In this document: in pieces, positions 18,808 to 26,988 of the stretch
How the letters are laid out: every line of letters starts with the position of its first letter
How positions within the stretch are numbered: the stretch's first letter is position 1
Source of the DNA: Chitinophaga pinensis
GTDB lineage: Bacteria; Bacteroidota; Bacteroidia; UBA7662
Assembly: GCA_945874665.1 (NCBI GenBank)
Contig: CAMCHJ010000004.1
Coordinates: 65,169 to 129,168, forward strand
Reading direction: 5' to 3'
Length of the DNA stretch: 64,000 nucleotides
The notes under the pieces: model-generated
The model's input: the letters and a program-made list of their open reading frames with translations, nothing else
What the model was told of the DNA's origin: nothing
Databases searched by the model: none
Made by a program: the position numbers and the translations under genes

Positions 18808-20247
18808 TTATGGCTTTTTAGGCAATCGAAGCAGCCACAAGCCACAAAAAGTTAACAGGCCATTGAGGATGAGCAACTCAAATCCAAATTTATAGCCGTT
18901 GAGCCATGCTTCGGAGTTGTTGCTCAGGACATAACAAAAAATCGGAGATAAAATGGCCACCCCCGGCACCCATTTGTCTTTTACCGACCAAGTGGTAAAT
19001 AGACCAAAGGCGAACATCCCCAACAAAGGGCCGTAAGTGTAACCCGCCACTTTAAAAAGCTGGGTAATGAGGGAGTCGTCGTGCAGCGAGCGAAACAGCA
19101 GGATTTGCAAACCAAGTACTACCGACATCCCAATATGCACCCACATGCGGGTTTTTACGCTGCCTTTGTCTTTATTGAAGCCCAAAAAATCTACACAAAA
19201 CGACGTGGTGAGGGCTGTAAGTGCCGAGTCTGCACTCGAATAAGCCGCCGCAATGAGTCCGATTACAAAGGTGAACCCCGCAAGCGGCGCAAAGTGCTGC
19301 AAGGCGAGCATGGGAAAAAGCTCGTCTGCTTGGGCAGGAATGGCAATGCCTTTGGCTTCGCTGTAGATGTAGAGCAGGGCGCCCAAGCTCAGAAACAGCA
19401 AGTTCACGCCAATGAGCACCAAGCTGAACCAGAACATGTTTTTTTGCGCATCCCGCAAGCTGCGGCAGGAGAGGTTTTTTTGCATCATGTCTTGGTCGAG
19501 GCCCGTCATCACAATGGTGATAAATGCGCCAGAGAAAAACATCTTGAAAAAGTTCTGCGGACCGGTCCAGTCCCAAAAAAACACCTTTGAATACTGGCTA
19601 TCGGCCACTAGAGCGGGCAAAGCCGAAATGCTTACCTCTAATTCAGCAGCGATGATGCCAATGGAAATGAGTACGGCGCCAATCAAAAAAGCCGTTTGCA
19701 GGGTATCGGTCCAGATAATGGTTTTGATGCCGCTCCTAAACGTGTACAGCCAAATGAGCACGATGGTCACCGCTACCGTTACCCAAAACGGTACCTCCCA
19801 TTGCGCGAGCACAAAACGATCGAGCACCATGGCCACGAGGTACAGGCGAAAGGACGAGCCGATGGTGCGCGACAGTAGAAAAAACGAGGCGCCGGTTTTG
19901 TGACTCGATTTGCCCAGTCGTTCGCGCAAATAGGCGTAAATGCTCGTCAAGTTGAGCTTGTAATACAGCGGTAGCAGGATGTTGATGATGGCCAAGTAGC
20001 CCAAAAAATAGCCTAGCACCAATTGCATATAGCTGAAAGCTTGAGTGCCTACGGTGCCGGGTATGGAGATAAAGGTTACGCCTGAGAGACTCGAGCCAAT
20101 CATGCCGAAGGCCACAATGTACCAAGGCGAAGAGCGGTTGGCTAAGAAAAAGGAGCTGTTGTCTGATTTGCGGCCTGTGATCCAAGAGATGCCAATGAGG
20201 AACAAAAAGTAGGCAGAAATGACGATGAGAATGAGGCTTGGACTCAT
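18808..20247 (-). CDS. Sodium:solute symporter family protein
   Basis: 479 residues with about 13 hydrophobic segments along the whole length, as expected for the SSS/LeuT-fold family. Typical motifs are FFLANRSSPWYIVAFGMIGSSLSGVTFISIPG in the first two helices (cited in part), TIIWTDTLQTAFLIGAV and FVIGLIAAAYSSADSALTALTTSFCVD near helix 8, where sodium-binding Ser/Thr residues lie. The substrate (sugar, amino acid, sialic acid or other) cannot be read from the sequence. It is the first gene of a four-gene minus-strand operon and diverges from recR with a 63-base gap. No exact -7 box was found on its strand. Confidence 0.9.
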   Translation of the reverse strand: MSPSLILIVISAYFLFLIGISWITGRKSDNSSFFLANRSSPWYIVAFGMIGSSLSGVTFISIPGTVGTQAFSYMQLVLGYFLGYLAIINILLPLYYKLNLTSIYAYLRERLGKSSHKTGASFFLLSRTIGSSFRLYLVAMVLDRFVLAQWEVPFWVTVAVTIVLIWLYTFRSGIKTIIWTDTLQTAFLIGAVLISIGIIAAELEVSISALPALVADSQYSKVFFWDWTGPQNFFKMFFSGAFITIVMTGLDQDMMQKNLSCRSLRDAQKNMFWFSLVLIGVNLLFLSLGALLYIYSEAKGIAIPAQADELFPMLALQHFAPLAGFTFVIGLIAAAYSSADSALTALTTSFCVDFLGFNKDKGSVKTRMWVHIGMSVVLGLQILLFRSLHDDSLITQLFKVAGYTYGPLLGMFAFGLFTTWSVKDKWVPGVAILSPIFCYVLSNNSEAWLNGYKFGFELLILNGLLTFCGLWLLRLPKKP

Positions 20248-20297
20248 ATGAAAACGACAGATATTTAGTGAAATAACCTAGGTGTCAACGAAGGTAG

Positions 20298-20305
20298 TAT
20301 TTTTG
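20298..20305 (+). promoter_or_regulatory. -7 box immediately before recR
   Basis: TATTTTTG matches the Bacteroidota -7 consensus but ends only 5 bases before the recR ATG. No good -33 TTTG was found 19-23 bases upstream. If it is used, the recR transcript would be nearly leaderless. Confidence 0.45.
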
Positions 20306-20310
20306 GGCTT

Positions 20311-20916
20311 ATGAATTTTCCATCGCGCTTGATTGAAGAGGCTGTGAATGCTTTTTCGCGTTTCCCAGGTATCGGCAAAAAAACGGCTTTGCGCTTAACG
20401 CTGCATTTATTGCGACAGCAGCAAGCGGAGGCGCTGGAGTTGGCGCGGGCCGTGACCAATTTGGCCACCAATGTGCAATACTGCCGTACCTGCCACAACA
20501 TCAGCGATGCGCCAGTATGCCAAATCTGCGCCAATAAGTCGCGCAACCAAGCCCTGGTGTGCGTGGTTGCCGATATGCGGGATGTAATTGCTATTGAAAA
20601 TACAGGGCAGTACAACGGCTTGTACCATGTTTTAGGGGGATTGATTACGCCGATGGAGGGCATTGGTCCCGACCAGCTCAAAATTGGCAGTCTCGAAGAA
20701 CGCCTCGCCGCCGGCGAAGTGCGGGAGTTGCTCCTGGCTTTTTCTGCTACCATGGAAGGCGACACCACTGCTTTTTACATTGGCAGAAAGTTGCAGGGCC
20801 GCGACATCCGCATCAGTACCATTGCCCGCGGTATTTCGATTGGGGGCGAACTGGAATATGCCGATGAAATTACGCTAGGCCGTTCTATTCAACAGCGGAT
20901 TCCGTTTCAGTCGTAG
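20311..20916 (+). CDS. recR: Recombination protein RecR
   Basis: 201 residues, the usual RecR length. A helix-hairpin-helix lies at the N-terminus (FPGIGKKTALRLTLHLL), then a C4 zinc finger (YCRTCHNISDAPVCQICANK, about 57-76) and a TOPRIM domain (VVADMRDVIAIENTGQYNGL). A C-terminal Walker-like GGELEYADEITLGRSI closes it. RecR with RecO loads RecA on gapped DNA. The ATG at 20311 is correct because the MNFPSRLIEEAVNAFSRFPG start is the family start. The 3' end overlaps the convergent GT39 gene by 32 bases. Confidence 0.97.
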   Translation: MNFPSRLIEEAVNAFSRFPGIGKKTALRLTLHLLRQQQAEALELARAVTNLATNVQYCRTCHNISDAPVCQICANKSRNQALVCVVADMRDVIAIENTGQYNGLYHVLGGLITPMEGIGPDQLKIGSLEERLAAGEVRELLLAFSATMEGDTTAFYIGRKLQGRDIRISTIARGISIGGELEYADEITLGRSIQQRIPFQS

Positions 20917-22567
20917 GCGCCCCCGCCTGCACCACATACCAAGTGGTGAGCTGTCCTTTGTCGGAAATCCAGCCTGGTTGTTCAAAAACCAAGTGGTAGG
21001 AAAAGGTGTTTTGGGCGGCAGCCGATTGAAAATCTCCAAAATTACTGCTGTTCAAGAGTAAAAGGGTGTTAGGCGCCGCGAGTTGCTGCTGCCAAAGCGC
21101 TGCATCGGTAGCTTCTTGATAAGCGATGGCCTGGGTGCTGAGGTAATAGGGCAAACTCGGCAAATGAAAATTGCGACTGAGCAAAAGGGTTTTGGTAGGA
21201 TGGGCTTCGGCCATAAAACGCGCCACCGATTTGGTAGCACCCCGCAGCGGTTCTATGCTCGGCAGCAACACCAGCCAGCCCATCAATAAAAAGAAAATAC
21301 TTTGTGCGAGCATGCTTCTGAAGGCCCAGGCCATTTGCGCGCGCAGCAGGAAAACAACGGTTGCCATCCCCAAGAACAGAAAACCAACACCTGTGATGCG
21401 GGCGGCAAGGATGCCAGTGCTGTTAAACAAAAAGCCATCTCCCACGGGAGCAGCGGCAGCTAAAGGCAGTCCAATGCCTAACGCAATGCAAAGCACTAAA
21501 TAGAGCAGGAGACCGCCTTTGAGCCAATTTTGTTGGCGGAAGTTGTAAGTGGACAGCTGGCCGATTTGAGCGCCCAGCAGTAAGGCAATGGCGGGATAAG
21601 CGCCGAGGGCGTAGGCTGGGAGTTTAGATTTGAGCAATTCATAAATCAACCAGCCGCTGATGAGCCAAGCGATGAGCATAAACTGCTTAAAATCTGGCTT
21701 CCGCCAGCTGTAGCCGCTAAAAAGCTGCTGAAAGGCTTTTGGGAGGAGGGCGGTGAAAGGCAAAAAAGCGATGAGGATGGTGGCGAGGTAATAGCCTGGG
21801 GGACCGGTTTGGCCGAGTACTTCGTTGTTTACGCGGCTCACCGTATACCAGTCGATCATCCAGCGAATAAACGCGCCGTCGTCGGTTTGCCACGCCAGTC
21901 TGCCCCACACCAGCAAAGGCAAAGCCGCCACCGGAAAAAGCAACCAAGGCTGAAATGCGAGGATTTTTTTGCGCTCCGGCGAAAAAAGCAAAATCAAACC
22001 GAGCATGCCAAAGGTAAGGATAAGCACTGGTGGGCCTTTGACGAGCAGGGCGCCGGCGGTGCCCAGTATAAAATACAATTGCTCTTGCCAGCGGGGCTGC
22101 TTAAAAAATCGCAGCAACGACAGCACCGCTAAAGTCTCAAAAAACAGCAGCGAGGCATCGGTAACCGATATTTTGATGAGGTGCGGGAGGAAGAGGTTGG
22201 CTGCTAAAATCCAGGCGGCTGCTTGCGCAGTGGCTTTGCCAAAAACGGCTGCTGCACGGTAGCGCAGTAGTAAAACGGTGCCGATGGTGGCTAAAAAAGC
22301 TGGAAACCGCACGGCAAATTCGTTTACGCCCCAAAGTAGGTAGCTCACGGCAATGCTCCAAAAGTGAAAAGGGGTTTTGCGGTGGATTTCGCTCCACAAA
22401 AATTCAGGGATGAGCCAGTTGCCCGAAGTGCGCATTTGCCACGCAAAAGCGGCGTAGGCCGATTCGTCTTGGTCCCACACCGACAAGCCGTTACCCGCCA
22501 ACCAAGCCACGGCAAAAAGCGCCATCCATACCCATTGCTCGTATTTGGGTTGAGGTAAAAGGTTCAT
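20885..22567 (-). CDS. ArnT-like GT39 family membrane glycosyltransferase
   Basis: 560 residues from the ATG at 22567; an in-frame TTG at 22594 would overlap the TerB-like gene and is less likely. Multiple membrane helices run along the protein. The first periplasmic loop holds the expected acidic motif in WDQDESAYAAFAWQMR, followed by the family stretch SEIHRKTPFHFWSIAVSYLL and VNEFAVRFPAFLATIGTVLL. Such enzymes move sugars from polyprenyl-phosphate donors to lipid A, protein or other acceptors on the periplasmic side; the acceptor here is unknown. It lies 8 bases downstream of the TerB-like gene, and its end overlaps recR by 32 bases on the opposite strand. Confidence 0.85.
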   Translation of the reverse strand: MNLLPQPKYEQWVWMALFAVAWLAGNGLSVWDQDESAYAAFAWQMRTSGNWLIPEFLWSEIHRKTPFHFWSIAVSYLLWGVNEFAVRFPAFLATIGTVLLLRYRAAAVFGKATAQAAAWILAANLFLPHLIKISVTDASLLFFETLAVLSLLRFFKQPRWQEQLYFILGTAGALLVKGPPVLILTFGMLGLILLFSPERKKILAFQPWLLFPVAALPLLVWGRLAWQTDDGAFIRWMIDWYTVSRVNNEVLGQTGPPGYYLATILIAFLPFTALLPKAFQQLFSGYSWRKPDFKQFMLIAWLISGWLIYELLKSKLPAYALGAYPAIALLLGAQIGQLSTYNFRQQNWLKGGLLLYLVLCIALGIGLPLAAAAPVGDGFLFNSTGILAARITGVGFLFLGMATVVFLLRAQMAWAFRSMLAQSIFFLLMGWLVLLPSIEPLRGATKSVARFMAEAHPTKTLLLSRNFHLPSLPYYLSTQAIAYQEATDAALWQQQLAAPNTLLLLNSSNFGDFQSAAAQNTFSYHLVFEQPGWISDKGQLTTWYVVQAGAPTTETESAVE

Positions 22568-22575
22568 ACAGCTGC

Positions 22576-22929
22576 CTACTCGGTTTCGCCCCAAGCTTCA
22601 AATAGCTTGTTGATGAAGATGTTTTCTTCTTGGGTGATGCGGTTGTCGGACTTGATGAGGTCCATGGCCAGCTGCAAAAACGCGGAACGGTCGCTTTGGG
22701 TGCTCTGGGAATAAAAGGCGTTCATGGCTTCTCGAAATTCCAGCATTTGTGCCTCTTGGGAGATGGCCTGGATTCTGATCTGCTCGTTTTGCATGGTGGC
22801 TATGATGGTATTGGTATCGAATTGGTTGCCCAAAAAATCTAAAATGAGCGCTTGCTCATGTTCTATTTGCTTGCCATCTACATTGGCCAATAGCAGGAGC
22901 ATTTTATAACCAGCCGTAACTTTATTCAT
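22576..22929 (-). CDS. TerB-like alpha-helical protein
   Basis: 117 residues, all-helical and acidic, with no signal peptide. The pattern LLLLANVDGKQIEHEQALILDFLG, QLAMDLIKSDNRITQEENIFINKLF resembles the TerB/TerB-like (DUF533) fold, in which two DGxI/DNRI-like turns flank helical pairs. TerB proteins occur in tellurite-resistance and stress loci, but stand-alone TerB-like genes have no fixed role. It is placed between the HAD-like gene (53-base gap) and GT39 (8-base gap). The family assignment is from pattern only. Confidence 0.6.
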   Translation of the reverse strand: MNKVTAGYKMLLLLANVDGKQIEHEQALILDFLGNQFDTNTIIATMQNEQIRIQAISQEAQMLEFREAMNAFYSQSTQSDRSAFLQLAMDLIKSDNRITQEENIFINKLFEAWGETE

Positions 22930-22982
22930 TGCCTAAAACTTTTGATGACACAAAAAAATGCCTTTTTATGCAATTAAAATAG

Positions 22983-23417
22983 TTAATCTTTGAAAACTTC
23001 TATCGTTTTGGTCACGCGTACAAGGTCGGTGAATTTGCCTTCATAACGGGTGGCGCGCACAATGTGGTTGTCGATCCAGTGGTAATTGCCGCCCCTTGGC
23101 TTGTTCATGAGCAGTGCGTGGTATTTGAAGCCGTATTGCGTGAGCCAAGTTTCGGTAATCTCCCGCAAATCTTCGGTTCTGGAGGTAAAAAAGGTGATGA
23201 TGTGGCCTTCTTCATGCCACTTATTAACCATGTCGAGTGCGTCGGGGAAGGGTTGGCAGTGGCGCATACGCTCTGGCTCCTCGTTTGGTACGTCTTCGGT
23301 TACGGTGCCGTCGATGTCGATGAGGAAATTGCGGACTTCGGCGGGGAGTAAGGGACTGGCGGCTTTGCCTTGCTCGTCGAAGGCTTCATTGAGGCTAGGG
23401 AGCTGGGGTTGGGACAT
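22983..23417 (-). CDS. HAD-superfamily phosphatase-like protein
   Basis: 144 residues. HAD motif I is FLIDIDGTVTED with both Asp residues; motif II is FFTSR; a Lys in LLMNKPRGGNYHWIDNH takes the motif III position, and the acidic motif IV may be the Asp in WIDNH. No large cap domain is present, so it is a small minimal HAD hydrolase, possibly acting on a sugar phosphate or a macromolecule. In this phylum related proteins are often labelled phosphoheptose isomerase, which the motifs do not support. Its start lies within the end of the upstream gene (23-base overlap), implying coupling. Confidence 0.7.
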   Translation of the reverse strand: MSQPQLPSLNEAFDEQGKAASPLLPAEVRNFLIDIDGTVTEDVPNEEPERMRHCQPFPDALDMVNKWHEEGHIITFFTSRTEDLREITETWLTQYGFKYHALLMNKPRGGNYHWIDNHIVRATRYEGKFTDLVRVTKTIEVFKD

Positions 23418-23922
23418 GGACTGGGACGGTGAGGTTTAGGTTAAAATCAGTGATGCGCAATCTGCCCACTTGGTAGGTAGTGTAGGTGCGCAGTCCTATT
23501 TTGTAAAAAAACAAAGCACCTCCGAGCATGGCGGCGGAGCTGATGATAGCGGAGTTGGTAACCAAAGGCCTGAGGCCCGAAGTAACACCATTGATGGCCA
23601 CAATGCCTGGCCACAGCACCCCGGCAAGGCCCAAGTTGGTTGCTGCCCCGAGCGCCGCTGCGCGATAAATGCGAACGGCTTGAATTTGGCTGAGACCTAC
23701 TTTGAAGCCGGCAACAATCAAACTGTCTTTTAAAAGCAATTCAATGTCGCCGCTGATCCAGCCGTGTGGACCAACTTTTAGCTGAATGCGGTCGCCCTCA
23801 TAGAACCGCTTGCCCAGCTGGCCGTTTTTTTTGTAAACAGACAATTGTTTGCTTTGGGAAAAACACGCATTACCAACGCCAATAAGCAGGAAGAGTAAAA
23901 GAAAAAGGGGCTTTTTAATCAC
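23395..23922 (-). CDS. Secreted hypothetical protein
   Basis: 175 residues. A clear signal peptide (PLFLLLFLLIGVGNACFSQS) is followed by a short basic segment with the motif KKNGQLGKRFYEGDRIQLKV and then GDIELLLKDSLIVAG. Two hydrophobic, glycine-rich segments lie at about 90-115 and 125-145 (AAALGAATNLGLAGVLWPGI; AIISSAAMLGGALFFYKIGL), suggesting insertion in the inner membrane. I do not recognise a named domain. A near-match TAAATTTA box precedes the ATG. It overlaps the HAD-like gene and is probably the first gene of a hypothetical-HAD-TerB-GT39 transcript. Confidence 0.7.
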   Translation of the reverse strand: MIKKPLFLLLFLLIGVGNACFSQSKQLSVYKKNGQLGKRFYEGDRIQLKVGPHGWISGDIELLLKDSLIVAGFKVGLSQIQAVRIYRAAALGAATNLGLAGVLWPGIVAINGVTSGLRPLVTNSAIISSAAMLGGALFFYKIGLRTYTTYQVGRLRITDFNLNLTVPVHVPTPAP

Positions 23923-23960
23923 ACCTAAATTTACAAAGAATTCAAATTACGAGGTAGTTC

Positions 23961-23992
23961 TATTTGGTTAATCAACCATCGAACACCAAATA
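23961..23992 (-). repeat. Inverted repeat between response regulator and secreted hypothetical gene
   Basis: TATTTGGT (23961-23968) and ACCAAATA (23985-23992) form a perfect 8-bp inverted repeat around 16 bases, with a nested TGGTT-AATC-AACCA. There is no T run, so it may be an operator or a non-canonical terminator for the response regulator gene. Confidence 0.35.
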
Positions 23993-24071
23993 ATCAGTGC
24001 GTCCATTTTAAGCAGATTGTGATAAACCGCCTTGGTTTTGTTTAAATGTGTTTTGAACGCCATTTGCCGGC

Positions 24072-24809
24072 TTAGCGGGTTGCGTGCGAAGGGGCAAGGC
24101 CGTAAAATTTCTTATAGCTGTAGCTGAAATAACTCAGGCTGTTGAAGCCGGTGGTTTGGGCAATGTCTGAAAGCGTGCCGGCATTTCTTTCAATCATTTT
24201 CCGCGCTTTTTCTAAGCGGTATTCCCGAATGAGTTGGTTTAGATTTTTATTAACGCTGATTTTGATTTTGCGTTGAATGGTAGATTTACTGATGCCGAGG
24301 TGCTTGGCAATCATGTCCACCGATAAATTATAATCGCTCAAATGCTCTTCGATAAACTGAATGATATCACGAATGAGCCGCTCGTTTTTTGGGATGATAT
24401 TGTCTTCATTTACCGCAATGAGGCCTTTTTTAAGCATTTTTTGGTGCTTGGTGATGAGGTTTTCTGACCGTACCAGCAGCTCCTCTGCCGAAAATGGCTT
24501 CATGATGTAGTCGTCGGCACCCAGTTGAAGTCCTTCGATTTTAGAGGCCATCATGGTTTTGGCGGTCAAAAAAATGACAGGTATAAATTCGGTGGCTGGG
24601 TTGTTTTTAAGCTTGAGTAACAGCTCAAAGCCATCCTCTTCTGGCATGATCACATCTGAAACAATGAGGTCAGGGGCAAATTTCAGGGCTCGGTCGTAGC
24701 CGCTTTTGCCGTTGTCGGCAGTGGCTACTTGGTACTGTTGCGATTCAAACAGCTCTGTGATGTTTTCGCGGAGCTTGACTTCGTCTTCGATGATTAAAAC
24801 TTTGTTCAT
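24072..24809 (-). CDS. Response regulator: receiver plus AraC-type DNA-binding domain
   Basis: 245 residues. The receiver domain (1-120) has the acidic pair Glu8/Asp9, phospho-acceptor Asp52 in LIVSDVIMPEEDG, Thr82 and Lys104 in YIMKPF. An AraC/XylS helix-turn-helix pair fills 145-245 (LSVDMIAKHLGISKSTIQRK and LSDIAQTTGFNSLSYFSYSY). Its ATG overlaps the stop of the adjacent histidine kinase gene (ATGA at 24806-24809), so the two are a coupled two-component pair. Free receiver-AraC regulators in Bacteroidota often control polysaccharide or stress genes; the targets here are unknown. Confidence 0.93.
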   Translation of the reverse strand: MNKVLIIEDEVKLRENITELFESQQYQVATADNGKSGYDRALKFAPDLIVSDVIMPEEDGFELLLKLKNNPATEFIPVIFLTAKTMMASKIEGLQLGADDYIMKPFSAEELLVRSENLITKHQKMLKKGLIAVNEDNIIPKNERLIRDIIQFIEEHLSDYNLSVDMIAKHLGISKSTIQRKIKISVNKNLNQLIREYRLEKARKMIERNAGTLSDIAQTTGFNSLSYFSYSYKKFYGLAPSHATR

Positions 24810-26836
24810 AGGCTTAGTTCAACAATAAAGGTAGTACCACCTAGGCGATGGCTGTTAAAATGGATTTTGCCATCGTGTAAGTCAATAAATTCTTTGACTA
24901 TCACCAGACCGAGGCCTGTTCCTGGCGTTTGATCTACGTTGCTTCCGCGGAAAAAAGGCTCGAAAACGCGTTTTTTATCACTGGCATGTATGCCGATGCC
25001 GTAATCCCGCACCGCTATTTCTATTTTATTTCTTTTGAATTGCAGCAATATTTCTGGCGTTGCTTTTCCAACTGAAAATTTGAGGGCATTGCTCAATAAA
25101 TTGAGCAGGCAGTGTGTAATCAGCTGCTCATCGATGGCTACAGCTTTGGCTTTACCCAGCTGCTTGAACAACGGTATTCGAGGATCTGGGCCATTGCTGA
25201 AGTGATGCGCTACCAAATGGTTGATGAGGTCGGCAAGGTGCACCATTTTGCGTTGCAGCTTGGTTTTGCCAGCCTGCATTTTGCCCAAAAGGAGGATGTC
25301 GTTCATCAGGTCGCCAACCCGATGGATTTCGCTGCCCATCCTCTGAAAATGTTTTTCACACATCTGCCTCAAGTTTTCATCTGCCGCCTGGAGGTAAATG
25401 CGTAGGATATCAAGACTCGATTGAATGGTGGCCAAAGGCGTCCTAAACTCATGAGAGGCCATCAGGATGAAGCGCGAACGGAGTTCCATTAATTCTTTTT
25501 CTTTTTCAATGGCCCTTGCGATATCTGCTTCCGCTTTTTTACGTGCGGTAATGTCTACAACGGTGCCGGTTGAGCCCATGCTTTCGCCATCAGGGCCCAA
25601 TATACTTTTCGTTTTAACTTCCGCCCACACCAGTTTACCCAGTTTGTGCTGGTATTGTAACTCCACATTGGTGTAGATATTTGGCGAATTGGCCATGCGC
25701 TCCAAAGTAGGTGGAATGGCAGGCAGCGATGCTGGGGCTAAAAAGTCATAGCCTTTTCTGCCGAGGGATTCTTCCACGCTGTAGCCAGTAAGTTGTTCCC
25801 ACGATTGGTTCAGAAAGGTGATGTGGCCTGCAGCATCCGCCTCAAACACTACTTCTCGCAAATTATTGACGAGTGTATGATATTGCCGTGCGTTTTCGGC
25901 CAACACTTGTTCATGTATTTTGCGTTCTGTAATGTCGGCATCGCTGCCGCCAATGCGCACTGGGCGGCCGGCCGCGTTGAGTTCAACGGCGCTGCGACTT
26001 AACACCCAAAGGTAATGACCGTTACCATGCCGCATGCGGTACTCTATGTCGTTGGTGCCCTTACCCACCTCCATAAATTGTTTGAGATTTTGGTCCACCC
26101 GCTCTACGTCATCGGGGTGTACCAAGGAGAGCCAGCTTTCGTAAGTCCAAGTAAAGGCACTTTCCGCAAAGCCAAACATCTCTTTCCAGCGCGGGCTCAC
26201 ATAGGTTTGGTTGGTGAGGAGGTTGATGTCCCAGATGCCGTCTTTTGAACCCGTCAAGGCCAAATTGAACCGCATATTTTTTTCTTCTAGCTCGGTACGG
26301 AGCTGGAGGTTTTCGATGAAAAACCCGAAGGCGTTGGCGAGGGTTTGCAGGGCACTGATTTCGGGGGGTTCCCACAACCGCACTTCCCTGCAAGCGTCGT
26401 AGCCTATAAAGCCCCAAAGTTGGTTATTTGTTAGGATGGGCAAAAAAAGGTAGGATTGTATTTCTTGTTGCGTCATGATGCTTTTGAAGGGCTCGCTGCT
26501 GTCGGCAACGGCGCCATAAAAGGCATTTCCAGAGGATAAAACGTCAAATAATGTCGGCTCGACGTCGTAAGAAAGGTCCTGTAAATTAGGGTTTTCAATC
26601 TGCACACTTACCCCGTCAAAGGCCCATTCTACGAGCTGGCTCATGCGCACGCAGCCGTCTTCGAAGTTGTTTTTGAATATATAACAACGATCTACTTCGG
26701 CCGACTTACCCATGATTTCAACTACCGCAGCGATGGTTTTATCAAAGTCTTGGTAACGCACCAACTGCAGCGAAGCCTGCGCAACGCCTAGCAGCGTGCC
26801 CTCTAGCGGATGAGGCAGTTGTAGTTCCTTTAACAT
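24806..26836 (-). CDS. GAF-PAS-PAS sensor histidine kinase
   Basis: 676 residues from the ATG at 26836; an in-frame TTG at 26884 would add 16 residues of poor quality. An N-terminal GAF-like domain (about 10-180, with EVDRCYIFKNNF and LFLPILTNNQLWGFIGYD) is followed by two PAS/PAC units (about 185-315 and 315-440; ADITERKIHEQ and VVDITARKKAE mark their ends). The HisKA domain carries the H-box ASHEFRTPLATIQ. The ATPase domain has the N-box LLNLLSNALKFS, G1 DYGIGIHASDKK and G2 GTGLGLVIVKEF. There is no transmembrane helix, so it is a soluble sensor of an internal signal. It is cotranscribed with the receiver-AraC gene. Confidence 0.92.
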   Translation of the reverse strand: MLKELQLPHPLEGTLLGVAQASLQLVRYQDFDKTIAAVVEIMGKSAEVDRCYIFKNNFEDGCVRMSQLVEWAFDGVSVQIENPNLQDLSYDVEPTLFDVLSSGNAFYGAVADSSEPFKSIMTQQEIQSYLFLPILTNNQLWGFIGYDACREVRLWEPPEISALQTLANAFGFFIENLQLRTELEEKNMRFNLALTGSKDGIWDINLLTNQTYVSPRWKEMFGFAESAFTWTYESWLSLVHPDDVERVDQNLKQFMEVGKGTNDIEYRMRHGNGHYLWVLSRSAVELNAAGRPVRIGGSDADITERKIHEQVLAENARQYHTLVNNLREVVFEADAAGHITFLNQSWEQLTGYSVEESLGRKGYDFLAPASLPAIPPTLERMANSPNIYTNVELQYQHKLGKLVWAEVKTKSILGPDGESMGSTGTVVDITARKKAEADIARAIEKEKELMELRSRFILMASHEFRTPLATIQSSLDILRIYLQAADENLRQMCEKHFQRMGSEIHRVGDLMNDILLLGKMQAGKTKLQRKMVHLADLINHLVAHHFSNGPDPRIPLFKQLGKAKAVAIDEQLITHCLLNLLSNALKFSVGKATPEILLQFKRNKIEIAVRDYGIGIHASDKKRVFEPFFRGSNVDQTPGTGLGLVIVKEFIDLHDGKIHFNSHRLGGTTFIVELSL

Positions 26837-26877
26837 CGCTTTAAAGTTAAGAAAACACCGCACAATCCAATTAAATG

Positions 26878-26890
26878 GCAACAATGTTGC
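26878..26890. repeat. 13-bp dyad between the sensor kinase and lpdA
   Basis: GCAACA-A-TGTTGC is a perfect 6-bp dyad with a one-base centre, 42 bases upstream of the kinase ATG and 98 bases upstream of lpdA. Size and symmetry fit an operator; no protein is implicated. Confidence 0.3.
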
Positions 26891-26946
26891 ATAAATAATT
26901 TGTAGACAGGGAGCTGTTTCGCTGGTGATGGGCTTTTGTGGCGATT

Positions 26947-26981
26947 TTTGATATGAAAGCAGCCATTTTCCCTTATTTTTG
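26947..26981 (+). promoter_or_regulatory. Possible lpdA promoter
   Basis: TTTG (26947-26950), a 23-base spacer and TATTTTTG (26974-26981). The -7 box ends 7 bases before the ATG at 26989 and 13 before the in-frame ATG at 26995, so the leader would be very short. The spacer is at the long end of the known range. Confidence 0.4.
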
Positions 26982-26988
26982 TGGCATT

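Noticed and set aside
19081-19903. Plus-strand frames opposite the sodium symporter gene
   Set aside because: They follow the third-position pattern of the real gene and contain no recognisable protein features.
22568-22594. Upstream TTG start for the GT39 gene
   Set aside because: It lies inside the TerB-like gene and adds nine residues without hydrophobic character; the ATG at 22567 has normal spacing.
22983-23417. Phosphoheptose isomerase (GmhA)
   Set aside because: The motifs are those of a HAD phosphatase (IDIDGT, FFTSR); the SIS fold of GmhA is not present.
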